Origin: Haplosporangium gracile
Lineage: Eukaryota; Mortierellomycota; Mortierellomycetes; Mortierellales; Mortierellaceae
Direction: 5' to 3'
DNA: 27,195 bases
NCBI GenBank assembly: GCA_015499985.1
Contig: JAAAUF010000299.1
Span: 14,332 to 41,526 of the forward strand
The position numbers and the translations under genes were made by a program. The notes below the pieces were generated by a model. It made no database searches, was not told the origin of the DNA, and worked only from the letters and a program-made list of their open reading frames with translations. Position 1 is the stretch's first letter. Each line of letters starts with the position of its first letter. This document shows positions 1-11,628 of the stretch, one piece after another.

Positions 1-102
1 TTTTTTTTTTTTTTTTTTTTCATTCATTTTCTGCACAAAAAAGTGGAGAGACGAAGAACTAGCAAACAAACAAGCGACCACCTTCAGAGATGGATGGCTT
101 AC

Positions 103-1471
103 TCAGAGGGTCGAGGTGGTTGTGCCATCTTTCGCGACATTGCTTCCCGGTTCGCGATCCGATCCTAGAGGCAATAAAGACCCACTTCTCAGGGCCGTAC
201 TCGTTTACCAGCTCACGGAGCTTTCTGTCCTCCTACTCGTAAGCAAGTCAAAGCAAAGAAAAGAAAAAGATAAAAATAAAACGTTTGATTAATATTCCTG
301 GCCCTCTGTCACCGTAACTGTTCCTATGTACTATAGGTGTGATAATCGACGTGCAAGGTGAGGGGGAAAGAAAGGGAGACAGAGAAGGGGAGGATGTATG
401 TATGTGTGAAATTACCTCATCAGTCCAGGGACCTTTGACCTGACGAGGCCGGATGGAAGAGAGGGCTCTCCATCGATGCATGCACTCGTTGCGGTCTCTG
501 GAACCGTCGGGGAAGGCATAGTCAGCGACGGATTTCCATGACTTTGTACCGTAGGTGTTGACAGCCTCGTTCAACAGATGATCCTATCAAATAAAACAAA
601 GTAAAACGCGAAACGCGTTGGACCGTGCGTTTGGGGGATTTGATCAGTTCACGGTGTTCCATCAGAACCCAATCATCGACATCAAACAAAAAAAATAAAT
701 TAAGCCCAAAAATAACAAAAAACTATGATCAGAGCGTGGGATGAAAAAAGGGGATCGCTCCCCTTTAACTTAGTCCAAAGAGACTGTGGAAAAAGTGGGG
801 GTAGGTAGGGAGTTAGGGAGGAGCAGGAGTACACCATTGCATCGCATGCTTAGAAAGGACTATTTGCCAATTTTTTAAGGGTTGCATGGGGTTATGGATT
901 ATGGAAAGAGGAAGTAAACGATTACCGCATACGCTCGCCTATGGAGGCGGTTAGTGCGTCATCCCCTTCGCGTAGGGTAGGGAACAAGAAAACAAACACA
1001 ATAACACGTTCCCAGGAGAATACAAAAGAAAAAAGATAGGAGAAAGGGAAGGGAGGGCGAGATAGATCGACCAAGAGAGAGGGAGAGACAAAGACTGACT
1101 GATGGGGTTTGAGAAAGAAAAGCTCAGGGTGAAGGACAGGTGCAGGAAGGCAAAAAAAAAAAGCAAAGGTTATTTGTGTTTGTTTGTTGCTGCTGCTACT
1201 GTTGTTACTGTTTTCTTACTTCATGGCGCTGCCAGGGGCCATCGTTGTAGGTGGGCTGGAAGTGAGCGTGCATGCTGGCAGAGGTGAAGGCAAAAGAGTG
1301 AGGATGAGGATAGCCGTTGTCATGGATGGACGCCATGGAGGCAGCAGAGGCGGCAGAGGCGGCAGAGGCGGCAGACGAAGGGTTGGGTGAGTTGAAGGTC
1401 ATCCTCTCCATGGAGTGCTCCATGGAGTAGTGACAGGTGTTTAGTGGAGGCAGTGCTGCGCGTATCTTCAT
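103..1471 (-). CDS. Two-repeat Myb/SANT DNA-binding protein, 5' part (runs off left edge)
   Basis: Likely a nuclear sequence-specific DNA-binding protein. Three exons are visible on the minus strand: 1471-1220, 583-416 and 232-103, with introns of 636 and 183 bp. All joins use GT/AG and stay in frame, giving 183 codons plus one base. The last visible exon ends at a GTAAGC donor (102-97), so the rest lies outside the window. The first ~75 residues are low-complexity, with an Ala-Ala-Ser run. Then come two tandem Myb repeats. The first opens GPWQRHE and has its other tryptophans in KSW and HRW. The second opens GPWTDEED and has tryptophans in EKW and ERW, ending RERWHNHLDPL. The regular tryptophan spacing and the RERWHNHL motif are diagnostic of the Myb recognition helix. 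The start is the only ATG in frame after a C/T-rich leader. Target genes and the C-terminal effector region cannot be seen. Confidence 0.9.
1341..1376 (-). repeat. 9-bp tandem repeat coding Ala-Ala-Ser in the Myb gene
   Basis: The plus strand repeats the unit GGCAGAGGC about three to four times. On the coding strand this reads as repeated Ser/Ala/Ala codons ahead of the Myb repeats. The in-frame 9-bp unit can change copy number without shifting the frame, so length variation between strains is plausible (inference). Confidence 0.8.
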
Positions 1472-4400
1472 GGTCGATCAGTTCAGAGGAAGAAGAAAAA
1501 GATGGATAAAGAAAGAGAGGAAGGAGAAGAAAAGAAAGAAAGATAGAAAGCTAAAAAGAACAAAGAAAGGATGAAGGAGCGGTGGCGGATGTGAAAAGTG
1601 GGGATAAGAGCGAGAGGTTGGCAACGGTGGTGGTGGTTTTTGATTGAGCTGACTGTCCTGTGGTGAGAGAGAGAATAGGACAGTGAGTGAAGAAGGGAGG
1701 GACGAAAGGAGAAGAGAAGGAGAGGGCGAAGATGGAGCTGAGCAGAGAAAAGGGTCAGGTATTTATATTCGAAAAAACAAAGAAAAGGACGCGAACCCCA
1801 AATAAAGCTGAAAGGTACGTGTTTTTTTGACTGGTCTGTTACTGTTAATCGTTTCAAGTATTGTTTGATTCCGTTGTGGGAATGTTTGTAACAACACTAC
1901 TAACAACTACTACAATGATAAAACGGCAACAGCGAGAAAAAGTGAAAAAAAATGAAGAGCGCGTGGGACAGGGCAAAGTGGAAAGAAGAAAAGAATGAAG
2001 TAAGTCGTAGAAAAGGAAAGCGAAAAAAGGCGGAGAGGAGAAAGAGGGAAGATAAAGAAGACAGGAAGAGGAGGCGAAAGAAAGGTGCATGTATGTGTGG
2101 TGTGGTAAGGAGGAGGAGAGGACCAACACTCTCTTGCAGAAGGGTCACTGACTGATAAAGGGGATGTAAAATGACAAAGGGAAAAAAAAAGAAACAATGG
2201 GCACCAAAAAAAAAAAAAAAGGGGACCGGAGGAAAGAGAAGGGTGCTTTGCATGGCGTCCCCATTTGAAGAGGCAGTCGACAGGCCACAAAGCTGCCCCG
2301 CGTGTTCCTGGGAAAGAATAGAATGGGGCATCATTGACTCTTCTTCTTTTCTTCGTTTCCTTCTTTATCTCTCCCTCTGAAAACAAGGCCCCATTTCGAC
2401 ATCGACAATGGCCTGCGATTAAGAAGAAAGGAAGGCTACACATGCAGGTATATTCTTTTCTCCCCCTCCACTCCTTGTGCCTCCTCCTGCCTCCTGATAA
2501 TATCATTTTTTTTTGGTTTGTTTCTATGGAGAATGGAAGAGCGAAACTTTTTGACAGGAGACAGAAGAACAAAAAAACAAGCAACTATTTGGTCCTTTTC
2601 TTTTTAATCCCTTTGTTTGCATGTGTAAGGGTGTATTGGGCGAAGAGGGGAGAGAAGGAGGAAGAAGAAGGGAGAGACACGGCAATTAAGGGAGGAGGAA
2701 GGAATAGGCAACGAAAGAGGCGATAATCATCATCTTTGTGGTGCACAGTAGAGGAGGTCGTTCCTCTACAATTGACAAATAGTGTCTTCCTTTGAGCACC
2801 CTTTGTCTTTACACACTCTCTCTCTTTGCTGCCTCTTTAGTTATTTGTTCCTAAAGAACAGAACCAAGGTCCATAACGCACAATGAGACAAAGAGGAGAC
2901 AGAAAGGGAGAGATGCAGGAGAAGAAGAAAAAGGCCCGCTTTTTCCAAGGAGTCGGCCAGAAAGAACATTCATTCACTACTTATTTCAATGGAAAAATGA
3001 ACGCACATCCTTGAGCCCTTAAAGTGGTATTAAGCGAGAAGGGGCAGCACTTGCACACATTTGAAGTCATTGGCAAAGCAAGGTACATGTCAATGTTAAT
3101 GGTATGCAGCCAGCAAAAGGGAAGAGGGTGCGGATAGGCATTGCAGGAAGGGGCCTCAGGAGATCAAACAGGAGCTACGAAGAGAGCATTGGTGGTATGA
3201 AAAGAGAGATAGTCGATGTCACGATGTAAGGGGTGAAAGAGGTGTGGAGAGAGCTGTCAATTGAGAGCAAGGGTGTGGCGTAGCACTCGGGCCATGACAG
3301 AGAGGAAGGAAAGACGCGCGCGAGAGAAACAGAGAGATGAAGAGAGAGAGATTGCGAGAGAAAAGGGATGTAATACAAGGAGAGGCGCGTAATGGGATGA
3401 GATAGGCTGAGGATGTGAGGACGGTCAAACAGATGAGCCATGAGGTGTGCTTAGTATTTTTTTTTGTTGGTATCCCTGCCCAGAAAAAGGGAGGTAGGGA
3501 CACAGAAAAGACGAAAAAGCATGCGAACCTATTACCCTTTTTTTAATTTCTGACCCATTTCCTGATGGTCCCGTTTTAGCTCGTATCGGCGTTGACTGGT
3601 TGCTTTGCGACCCTTGATGCCACGGAGAAAAGTGAGAAAAAGAGAGATATAATAAGAGAGAGAGAGAAAGTGAGAATAGACAAGAAGTGGGGGACTACGA
3701 GAGGAGAGGAAGAAAAGGCGTGTAGGAAAAGAGAGGGAGAGAAAAGAAGGAGGAGCGAGAGGAGAGAATGAGGGGAGGGGATGGAGGGCGAGAGAGGAGA
3801 CTCTTGGATGACATGGCATGTTTGAACCCTTGTTTACTACACTGGCGTGTGGGATATGAGGCGATTATTGCTTTCTCGTTCTCCATGTTCATGACGCGCG
3901 GCTGCACCAAGAAGATCCCAATCAAACAAGTAAACAAAGAAGCGAAACCATTTAATGACTGCATACGTGTGTAGAAACATAGATTCATTCGAGGTCCTTT
4001 CTTGTGTATTGATGCATGCTTGAAGAGCGCTTGGCGACATCTGCTGCAGAAGAAAGGAAGCGGCTAAGTTCGATCATACTGCGTGCTGGAGAAGTTTCCT
4101 GCAGGGAAGTCATTTGATCTGAGTGATTTTAGCGCTTTTGGGCTTTAGCACAGCCACGCTGAATAGGCCCACATATATCTACGAGATGTAGAATGCTGCC
4201 TTTGCTTTCTATTCTTCTCCACGTCTAGCTATGTATCTTGAGGGTGTACCTCCACAAATCGAGCTGACATAAAAAGAACGTCTATGATCCATAAACTAAC
4301 TGCTCAACGTTGTGGCTCTCGACTTGACCCAGTCAGGAGCTTTGCCGGTGATTGCAATTTTTCACTCGGTTCAGAGCTGTGTCCGTTCCAGGGAAGGGTC

Positions 4401-6577
4401 TTTGCATATTTATTTTTTCGATCACGAACACTTGTGTTATTTTCCATTCTTTCTTGGCAATTGAGTCCGTCGCCTTTATACATCTCCTTCTTACTTCCTG
4501 TCGAGGCTATCAAGAGAGAGACATGCATGCACATATTCGTCAGCTGAATATTAATCATAAACCATTGAGAACTGTGCGTGTAGTTTACAGGAGAGGACGA
4601 CGTTGACCCTGTTTGGTGTGCGATGATGGTTCATGGTTCAGACCGCAATAATGAGAATTGAGAAAAAAATTGCTCTCATGTTTATTTGTTGAACAAAATG
4701 CGAAGGGAAGGCTGAAAGAGTGCGTGTACAAGCATTCCATGTGCTTTTGATGCTTTTGAAGGGGTAAAGGACCTCTCTTGCCCTAAATAAAAAGCCAATC
4801 GCCAGAAGATCGTGCCCTTCTCTTTCCTTCACCTTTGGCTCTCGATTTCCCTCGGTTCCTCCAGCATATGCCACACAACTACTTCACCACCCCATTCTCT
4901 CCACCTTGAACACAGGGATATTTTTTTTATGTTTTTTGTTTAGTCAAGAACTAGCGTTATATTGTGACTAGATAACAGACCCTTCTGTTAAAGTGAATAG
5001 TGTGTCAGCAGTACAATCAGCCAAGAAGCAATTGAGAATGTTGTGTATTTTGTGTATCGCCAAGACCATGGCCCCAGAGAGATAGAGGATGAGTGAGTGA
5101 GAGCCAGGATATCGACTTACTCACTTTGTATCACCTGCATAAATGGGACGATGAACCGTGCTTTTTTGGCATGCTGGATTATTTCCAGCCAGGCTGGCAG
5201 CCGATTATTTTATGTGGGAGCAAAGTCCGTTTGTAGACGGTGGTTGGATGATAAAGAACGTTATTGTTGTTATGAGTGCCTAAAAGTAAACTCTTTTAAT
5301 GCCAAGCCGTCTTCTTCACTTCCTTCGAGAAGACATGACCACGGTGAGAGACCTTTATTTTTTTTGGTGACAACAAGTCGATTGTGGCCCTGCACCTACA
5401 ACTGCAGATACACGTACCCGTACGCAGATACCAACAGAAAATAACAAGAACAAGGACGGACGAATGCTCTCAATTGAGAGGGGCGTGAAAATTATAATAA
5501 TATCAATGCCTGATATCGTATTTTGTATTTTTAAGTCCGGTCTGTTCGTCGATCGTGAGTCCCCTTTGACAAAATTGCCTACCAGAAAAAGAATTTCAGG
5601 TACAGAACAAGAATAGGCAGCGATCAGTGAGTGATTGAGTGGGTGAGTGAGTGAGACGAAGAGGGCGAAACGAATCGACCGATCCCATCAGTTGATCAGT
5701 AGTCTCGCATAGCAAACATTTCCGCCAAGCATCGCCTGCCTGCAACATCATAAAGGGAAAGAAGCGTGAAGGAAAAGAATAGGGTATGACGGGATCCCAA
5801 GAAAGAAGAAGAAGAAGAAGAGAAAGGGGCAGAAGGACTTTTTTTTTTTGTTTTGGTTTTTCTTCCTTCTTCTTTGCTTTCATTCCAGTATCCCATCGGA
5901 CCCATTGGTTCTTCCTTGACTTTATTTTCATTGTATTCCCTGTTAGTTACCGGTCATCATCCTTCTCTTTTCCCTTCAACACTTTCCCTTGTCCCTCTTC
6001 TCATTCTCGATTCTCGATTCTTCATTCCCCACCCACACTCATTCAAACAGCACCCACACGACTGATTCCCCTTCTTTCTTGACTTGCCCACCTCCCGCTC
6101 CTCCAATCCACCTCAATTCACTTTAAACCAACCTTGTACTCCATTCACCCATTCACTGACCTCTTGGCAGCAACACTCTCCCACCCATCACTTTTTTCCT
6201 TTTAACAGTGCCCCCTTTCTTTCCATTGCTTCGTCTTCTTCCTTTCGATCGTGTCGGTGGACGTTGCCATTGCATACCCTCCCCCTTTTTATTTTCACGT
6301 CCAGCAACAGCTCACTCCATACCAAACATACTAGCAACACCTAGCCTTCCCTAGCTTCCCCACACTGCGCGACCCAACACCTAACCCACCTTCTGGACCT
6401 CGTCATCACCAAACGCCTCTTTTCACTCGGACCACATTTCACACTCCCACTCTCCACTCAGTCCCCCCTCCTCCAGCGTTGGTTCGACCCGCTAGCTACT
6501 GAAGGGTCGCTCACCTTCTTACCCCTGGGCCCTTCCGCCACCAGAAGAACAACCATCCTCTTGACTCTCTTCAACCG
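1472..6577. other. 5.1 kb spacer between divergent genes, no supportable gene
   Basis: I find no ORF with a recognisable domain, a believable exon chain, or a tRNA/rRNA signature here. Composition is strongly blocked. Roughly 1480-2240 and 2880-3790 are purine-rich on the plus strand, 2330-2520 is pyrimidine-rich, about 3840-5560 is mixed, and 5830-6577 is pyrimidine-rich. The outer blocks are probably the leaders and promoters of the flanking Myb (minus) and vezatin-like (plus) genes. Microsatellites occur, for example GA near 3654-3667 and a GTGA-type run near 5626-5656. An unannotated non-coding transcript cannot be excluded. Confidence 0.7.
5830..6577 (+). promoter_or_regulatory. C/T-rich leader upstream of the vezatin-like gene
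   Basis: The plus strand is dominated by C and T (runs such as CTCTTTTCCCTTC) up to the ATG at 6578, with many ACCCA and CCACC words close to the start codon. Similar sense-strand pyrimidine tracts precede most start codons in this window, so this is probably the 5' untranslated leader and core promoter. No transcription start can be fixed from sequence alone. Confidence 0.5.
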
Positions 6578-9500
6578 ATGGCCGACATTGTGGTCTACGA
6601 GGACTCGCCTCTAGCCCAGTATTTGCAAGGTACTTTCACCTCGTGCCTTCACCAAAACGGGATTTCCGAAGTCGATCGATTCGCCCATCTCTGAAACTCA
6701 ACCTCGACCTCTTTCCCTCTTTCTATACCGAAACACACAAACTTTCTATAGACATTCAAGAGGAACAGCATGGGCCTGATCTACAACATTCACCAGTTCC
6801 TATTCACGAGCCAGGTCCGAAACCTGACTCAGTCGGCAAGCGGATGGCCCACAACGCCGTCGGCATGCTGACCCATCTGATCGAATACTTGACGGTATGT
6901 TGCGGAGCCGTTTATTTCCTGCACAACCCACCTGCTCCCGTGGTTGTTGTTCCCTTTCCTCTGCTCAATTGCCCTTAGCTCCTTTTTCATGTGTCCTCTT
7001 GACCTTTGTTTTGTTTTTTTTACCAAGCATCGTTGCTCACACCTGTTGTTGTTGTTGTCATATCGGCCGGTTGGCACCCTGTCCGATCACCCTTCCTTGC
7101 TTAAATCATGTCTATTAGCATACATTCTCACCTTCGGCTTCGGACGCAGAGGATGCCGAGTTTGAAGAGCGATTCAAGTACTTTATTTGTACATCCCCTT
7201 TCCTCAACAAGGCTGCAACCTTGCACACGCACGAGCGGGGTCGTCGCACAGATACGCCCATCACGATCGAATACGCCGCCAATTTCAGTCCTGGCCGATT
7301 TGGCTACCTCCTCGGATTCGGTACGCTTGCAACGCTCATTGCCCGGTCGGTGCTTGCTCGTACACGGGTCGGGCGAATGCCCATTCTCAAAACACTTTTG
7401 AGCCGCGCAGCTGCTATCACCCTCACCATCATCTCGTCCGCATGGATGCTCCGTATCTTAGTATGTCTACATGCAAATCTATCCAGTTTTCTCTACAACG
7501 ACTCGTTTGCCAACGTCCTCTATTGTTCCATTCTCTCTGCTCTTTTCTCTTTCGCAATCTTACTGCTGCATTGTGAATGACTAATAATGATGGCGTTCCA
7601 TCACCCTCGTTTGATATTTGCATAACAGCACCGCCGTAAGCTCCAAACCACCCAGAACCAGGCCCTTCGATCGCTTCAATTGCTCGTCAATGAATGTCAA
7701 TCTCTCGATGTCAAAGTCAATCGCGCAATCATGGTCATTCAGGAGATAGAACTGGTTTCTAGAGGCTATCGTCTATCGACCCCACTTGCACCCATCTCTC
7801 GGATCGAACAGGCATCAAAGACGCGACGCTGTAACATGGTTCGGGCGCAGTTGGTTGCGGCCCTTCTCAAGAGCGGCGCGCTGTTCCAGAAATCAACCGA
7901 AACCCTGCAGTCTCATATTGATCACAAACGTCTAAGCACCTTGCTGGACATGTACAACATAACACCCTCATCTCGACCCAACTCTCCTGGTTACCTGGAC
8001 GGAACTGGAGGTGGAGGAGCTCACATTACTGATACCTTTGCTTCACCCAGCTCGCCTGATAACCGCCTTGTCAAACTATCTATCCAGATTCAATCTGCCA
8101 ACAACAACCACCTTGCCAACGATTCCCTGACCCTGACTGCCTCACCCACTTCGGATGCCCATACGCCTCTACCCTCGCACTACACTCACCATGCCCGACA
8201 GCATTCGATCTCGAAACGCCGTAGTCGCACCATGACAGGAGGATCAAACCGGAGCCGACCTTCAAGCTATCACGAACCCAGCCTCAACAGCCCATTAATT
8301 AACGCCGAACAACAACGATTCCTGGCCTTTGGAAGACGACCTTCCCGACGCCACCACACCTCCTGGTCTGCCTCTGAAGGGGAGGATTCGGATTCAGGAT
8401 CGTTCTCCATGGTCTCACCTCGATCTAGCATATACTCGAATGCCGATGCTGGTGGCACTTCTTCGACTGCTTCTTCTCCCGGAATGACCTCACTGGAACG
8501 CTTACGAAAGAACTTTCAAAGGATGCATGGATTTCGACGGGAGTTTCTTTGTGAATTGTTATCGATTCGCCGCAAGAGCAGGAAGGGACGTCAGGGACTC
8601 CACCATGCTCTCAAGGACTATGATCGGAACTGGACTGTTGTACGTGATGTCCTTCAAGAGGGCCTCCAAGGAATTGAATTTGTGGTTGCTGAGCTGAGCA
8701 AAGTGCTGGATACCGAACTATGTAAGTCAGGAGCAGCTTCACTTTTGGGTCGAGGATAGTACCGGCGTGTTGCAGTTGATAGCAACGTGCATGATAGTAC
8801 GGGACCTGACACGATTTACTTTGATTATTTGGTTAGATACCCTGCCTCGGATTGATACCCAAGGCAACAACAGCTCGCCTCGGGATAAGCAACTGCAACC
8901 CTTTGTTCAACGACTCGCGCTCCTGGAACAACACGTTCGTGGCGTCCAGGCAAAACTGTATATCTGTAATGAGGACATTAAGGAAACCGTTCGTCAAGGT
9001 AAATTACAGAGCAGTTCGACAGCGTCTTGTTCACTTTGATCATATATGCTTGCAGATTGCTAAATAATTTCGTCCGTTTGCTATTGTAGACCCTGTAGAT
9101 ACTGAAAAACGGCGATTACTGGAACTGCAATATGACTCGATCAGTCAAGATATCGGCATGATGGCTTCAGAATGGCAACTCGGAAAAACGGCTCTCAACC
9201 ACGTCTTTGAATCCCTCACGACTATTCCCGCTCAAGGATCAGATTCACCTTCTGCACTGAGCGATTCGCAAGGCGGAGAACACGGACTTGGACTGGATAC
9301 ATTGGGAGAATCGACAGGACATCATGGACCAGTGGTGGACTCGATGGAGACTTTGGAGGATCAGCAGCGGCTTATGGCTCTCGCTGCCAAGCGGGAAGAG
9401 ACCTGGGAGGCTTCTACAGAGTCTGGACCTTCACCATCACAGAGACTTGGGTTTGCCGCTGATGGATCTACAACCGCCAAGATGACGCGTGCGGAGAGGA

Positions 9501-10120
9501 TAGCACATCAAAAGCTGTTGCGGGAACAGGAAGAGGCCAAGAAGGAACGTGTCTATGATAACTCCAAAATGGTCCATGAGCTCAAAGATGTTTTGGGGCG
9601 TCGCCGCCATCTTCGTGAAAACGACGACGATAATGAGCCTGCTTCTGGAACGTCAAGTATACCCATTGTTAAAGACCAGATACAAATCGAGACCCTGGGC
9701 TACTCTTTGGTCGGCGCAGGATCGTTGGCTGAACAACTGGCCAAGGCGGTGGTGGAGAAGGCAGAGGAGAAGGATGGTCAGTCCAATTCTGGTAGAACGC
9801 AACAACAACATCTCTCGCTGGCCGAAGAGTTTTCTGCGTCAGCATCATCCGAGCGTATTTCGCCCTTCTCGCTCAGCGCATCTGTCTTTGCATCTGGATC
9901 CGATTCGTTCATGTCGTTTATGGGGTCGTCAATAGGACCCATGGACGAGTCTATTGTCGAAATCACAGGAGTTGGTGAGGCCGACGACGAGGGAGAAGAG
10001 GAAGGAGAGGAAGAAGAGGAAGAAGAGCAGCAGCAAGAGGAGCAAGAGGAGGAAGAGGAAGTGGTGGAGGTGGTGGAAGAGTTACGCAATGTTGAGAGTG
10101 AACAGGCAATCCAGATCTAG
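6578..10120 (+). CDS. Vezatin / Inp2-like membrane protein (possible myosin-binding organelle receptor)
   Basis: Six exons, 6578-6629, 6752-6894, 7152-7460, 7629-8721, 8837-8998 and 9090-10120, encode 929 residues in one continuous frame. Two hydrophobic segments (about residues 114-131 and 150-168) form a probable membrane hairpin. They are followed by a conserved helix (about 199-228) with QEIELVSRGYRL and PISRIE, which I recognise as typical of the vezatin family. In yeast, the family member Inp2 is the peroxisomal receptor for myosin V; vertebrate vezatin binds a myosin at cell junctions. Residues about 235-470 are Ser/Thr-rich and probably disordered; the extreme C-terminus is almost pure Glu. 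The start follows a C/T leader and is the first ATG giving an open exon. Family assignment rests on recalled motifs, so the peroxisome role is inference. It lies tail-to-tail with the M20 gene, 85 bp apart. Confidence 0.8.
9984..10085 (+). repeat. Glu-coding GAA/GAG tract, acidic tail of vezatin-like protein
   Basis: A run of GAG/GAA codons with a short CAG insertion encodes an almost uninterrupted acidic stretch close to the stop codon. It is in frame with the preceding domain. Such tracts often vary in length; a role as a charged binding surface is only inference. Confidence 0.75.
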
Positions 10121-10205
10121 ACCGTCTTCATCGCATTACACACTAAAAATATCCTCATTTCACAAACACACTGTATTATTTTCATGTCTATGATTGTACA
10201 ACTGT
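10121..10205. terminator. Shared convergent 3' region between vezatin-like and M20 genes
   Basis: The two stop codons face each other across 85 bp. On the minus strand the spacer holds an AAAATAATA-type A/T-rich motif that may act as the poly(A) signal of the M20 gene. The plus-strand side has ACTAAAAATAT. The 3' untranslated regions probably overlap. Confidence 0.45.
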
Positions 10206-11628
10206 TCACTGAGACTCGGCGAACAACTTCAGAACAATGTCCTTGTAGCTTCCAACAGCGGCAATCAACTCCTTCTTGTTGATGTACTCGTGAGGGGCAT
10301 GGGCACAGAGAATGCTTCCAGGTCCATAGAGCAACGAATGCTTTGCAGTAGTGAACGAGGGGATATCAGTAAAGTAGTTGGCGACAAAGGTCTCGAAGCC
10401 AGGGACAGAGTGGCAACGGACGGGTTCCCAGCAGGTCAGACGTTCGATAGAAATCTTGTCCTTGAGTTGCTGTTCGCGGGGAAGGACCTGCTCGACGAGG
10501 TCCAGGACTTCTTGGGTCGAGGTCGCGATGCGGAAGGATATGCCTGCTTTTGAGAAGGCGGAGACAATGTTTGCGGCGAGACCCCCTTGGATGGTTCCGA
10601 TGTTCATTGTAGTCTTTCCAAAGTAGGGGTCCTCAGGGAGTTTCTATGGTAAAAAAGATGACGCGTTAGTTTTGGTGTTTTCTTCCATCATCCCTTGATA
10701 CCTTGAATAATCCTTGGAAGCAACCTACAATCGACTTGAGCTTGTGCAAAAGGTCGATCATCTTGTCGTTGGCGCTGACGCCCAACTCAGGATATCCACT
10801 GTGAGCTATTTTACGTCGAAAGCGAAATCAAAAAAAAAATGTCATTCTTTGGCGTTGTTCATTTCATTTTCTTTGTTGTGCGTTCTGTCCCATATGAGTC
10901 AGAAGTGAAATTTCGTACCTGCTTTGCCTTCGATGCTAATGTTGAGACGCAAGACTCCCTTGTGTCCCAAAGCCAATCTGGACTCTGTTGGTTCGCCAAC
11001 AATCAAGTAGTCAGGGGTCAATCCGAGATCGTTGGCTTTCTATACATAGTTAGCGGAGGATTGTTAGAAAAAGAGGGCAAACAGTGAAATTTTGTTCACA
11101 CGCTAAAAACGACGCACTCATTCCTTGCGCATACCACTCCGTAAAAAATAATAAAAAAGGTACAGCGGACAAAGCTCCTCAAATAACGAACAAAAAAACA
11201 CAACTTACCACCATGCCAATATGATCAACCTCTTCGCCCACAACGAACAAGAACCCGATATCGCCCTCCTTGACCTTGTCCTCCTTTCGCAACTCCTCAA
11301 CGGCCTGGACCTGAGCTGCCATACAGCCCTTGGCATCACTTGATCCACGTCCATAGACATTCTCCTCGTCCTCACGGTACTCGATGTACGGCGGGACCAC
11401 ATCAATGTGGGTGTTGAAGAGGACACGAGGGTTGCGCCCTTTTCCGAGATAGGCCAAGACATTCTCACGACCAGGGGCGATGGTTTGGAGCTCGACGGTG
11501 TAGCCGAGGTTGGTGAGGTGGGCTTGAAGGTATTCTGTGCATGGCGATTCGTTTTCGGTAATGCAGGAGATGGAGACGAGGCCCTTGTGGAAGGCGAGGA
11601 GTTCTTTGGCGGATTCCGGGGTAGTCAT
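10206..11628 (-). CDS. M20 metallohydrolase, probable acetylornithine deacetylase (ArgE-like)
   Basis: Likely a two-metal amidohydrolase that removes the acetyl group from N-acetylornithine or a related amino acid. Minus-strand exons are 11628-11209, 11039-10919, 10805-10729 (or 10702) and 10643-10206, giving 351 or 360 residues depending on the third donor. The M20 ligands all appear intact: His74 and Asp76 in THIDVVP, Asp98 in GRGSSDAKG, the catalytic/ligand pair Glu132-Glu133 in GEEVDHIG, Glu156 in VGEPTES, and a late His in AHAPHEY. HSGYPELG begins the lid/dimerisation domain. I chose the ATG at 11628; an in-frame ATG at 11718 adds 30 Phe/Ser-rich residues that look like translated pyrimidine leader. 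Many fungi instead recycle acetyl groups with ornithine acetyltransferase, so the true substrate is uncertain. It is divergent from SUV3 across an assembly gap. Confidence 0.85.

Noticed and set aside
1910..2584. 224-codon minus-strand ORF rich in Phe, Ser and Leu
   Set aside because: It is the translation of a polypyrimidine strand; no domain, no conserved motif, and composition explains its length.
4284..4874. Small ORFs on both strands in the middle of the large spacer
   Set aside because: No recognisable domain, several overlapping frames, no plausible splice continuation or leader.
6480..6495. tRNA B-box-like word GGTTCGACCC
   Set aside because: No matching A box, no cloverleaf arms upstream, and it sits in a pyrimidine leader.
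9778..10089. Minus-strand Ser/Cys-rich ORF opposite the vezatin-like tail
   Set aside because: It is the complement of the Glu-coding GAG/GAA tract; simple repeat effect.
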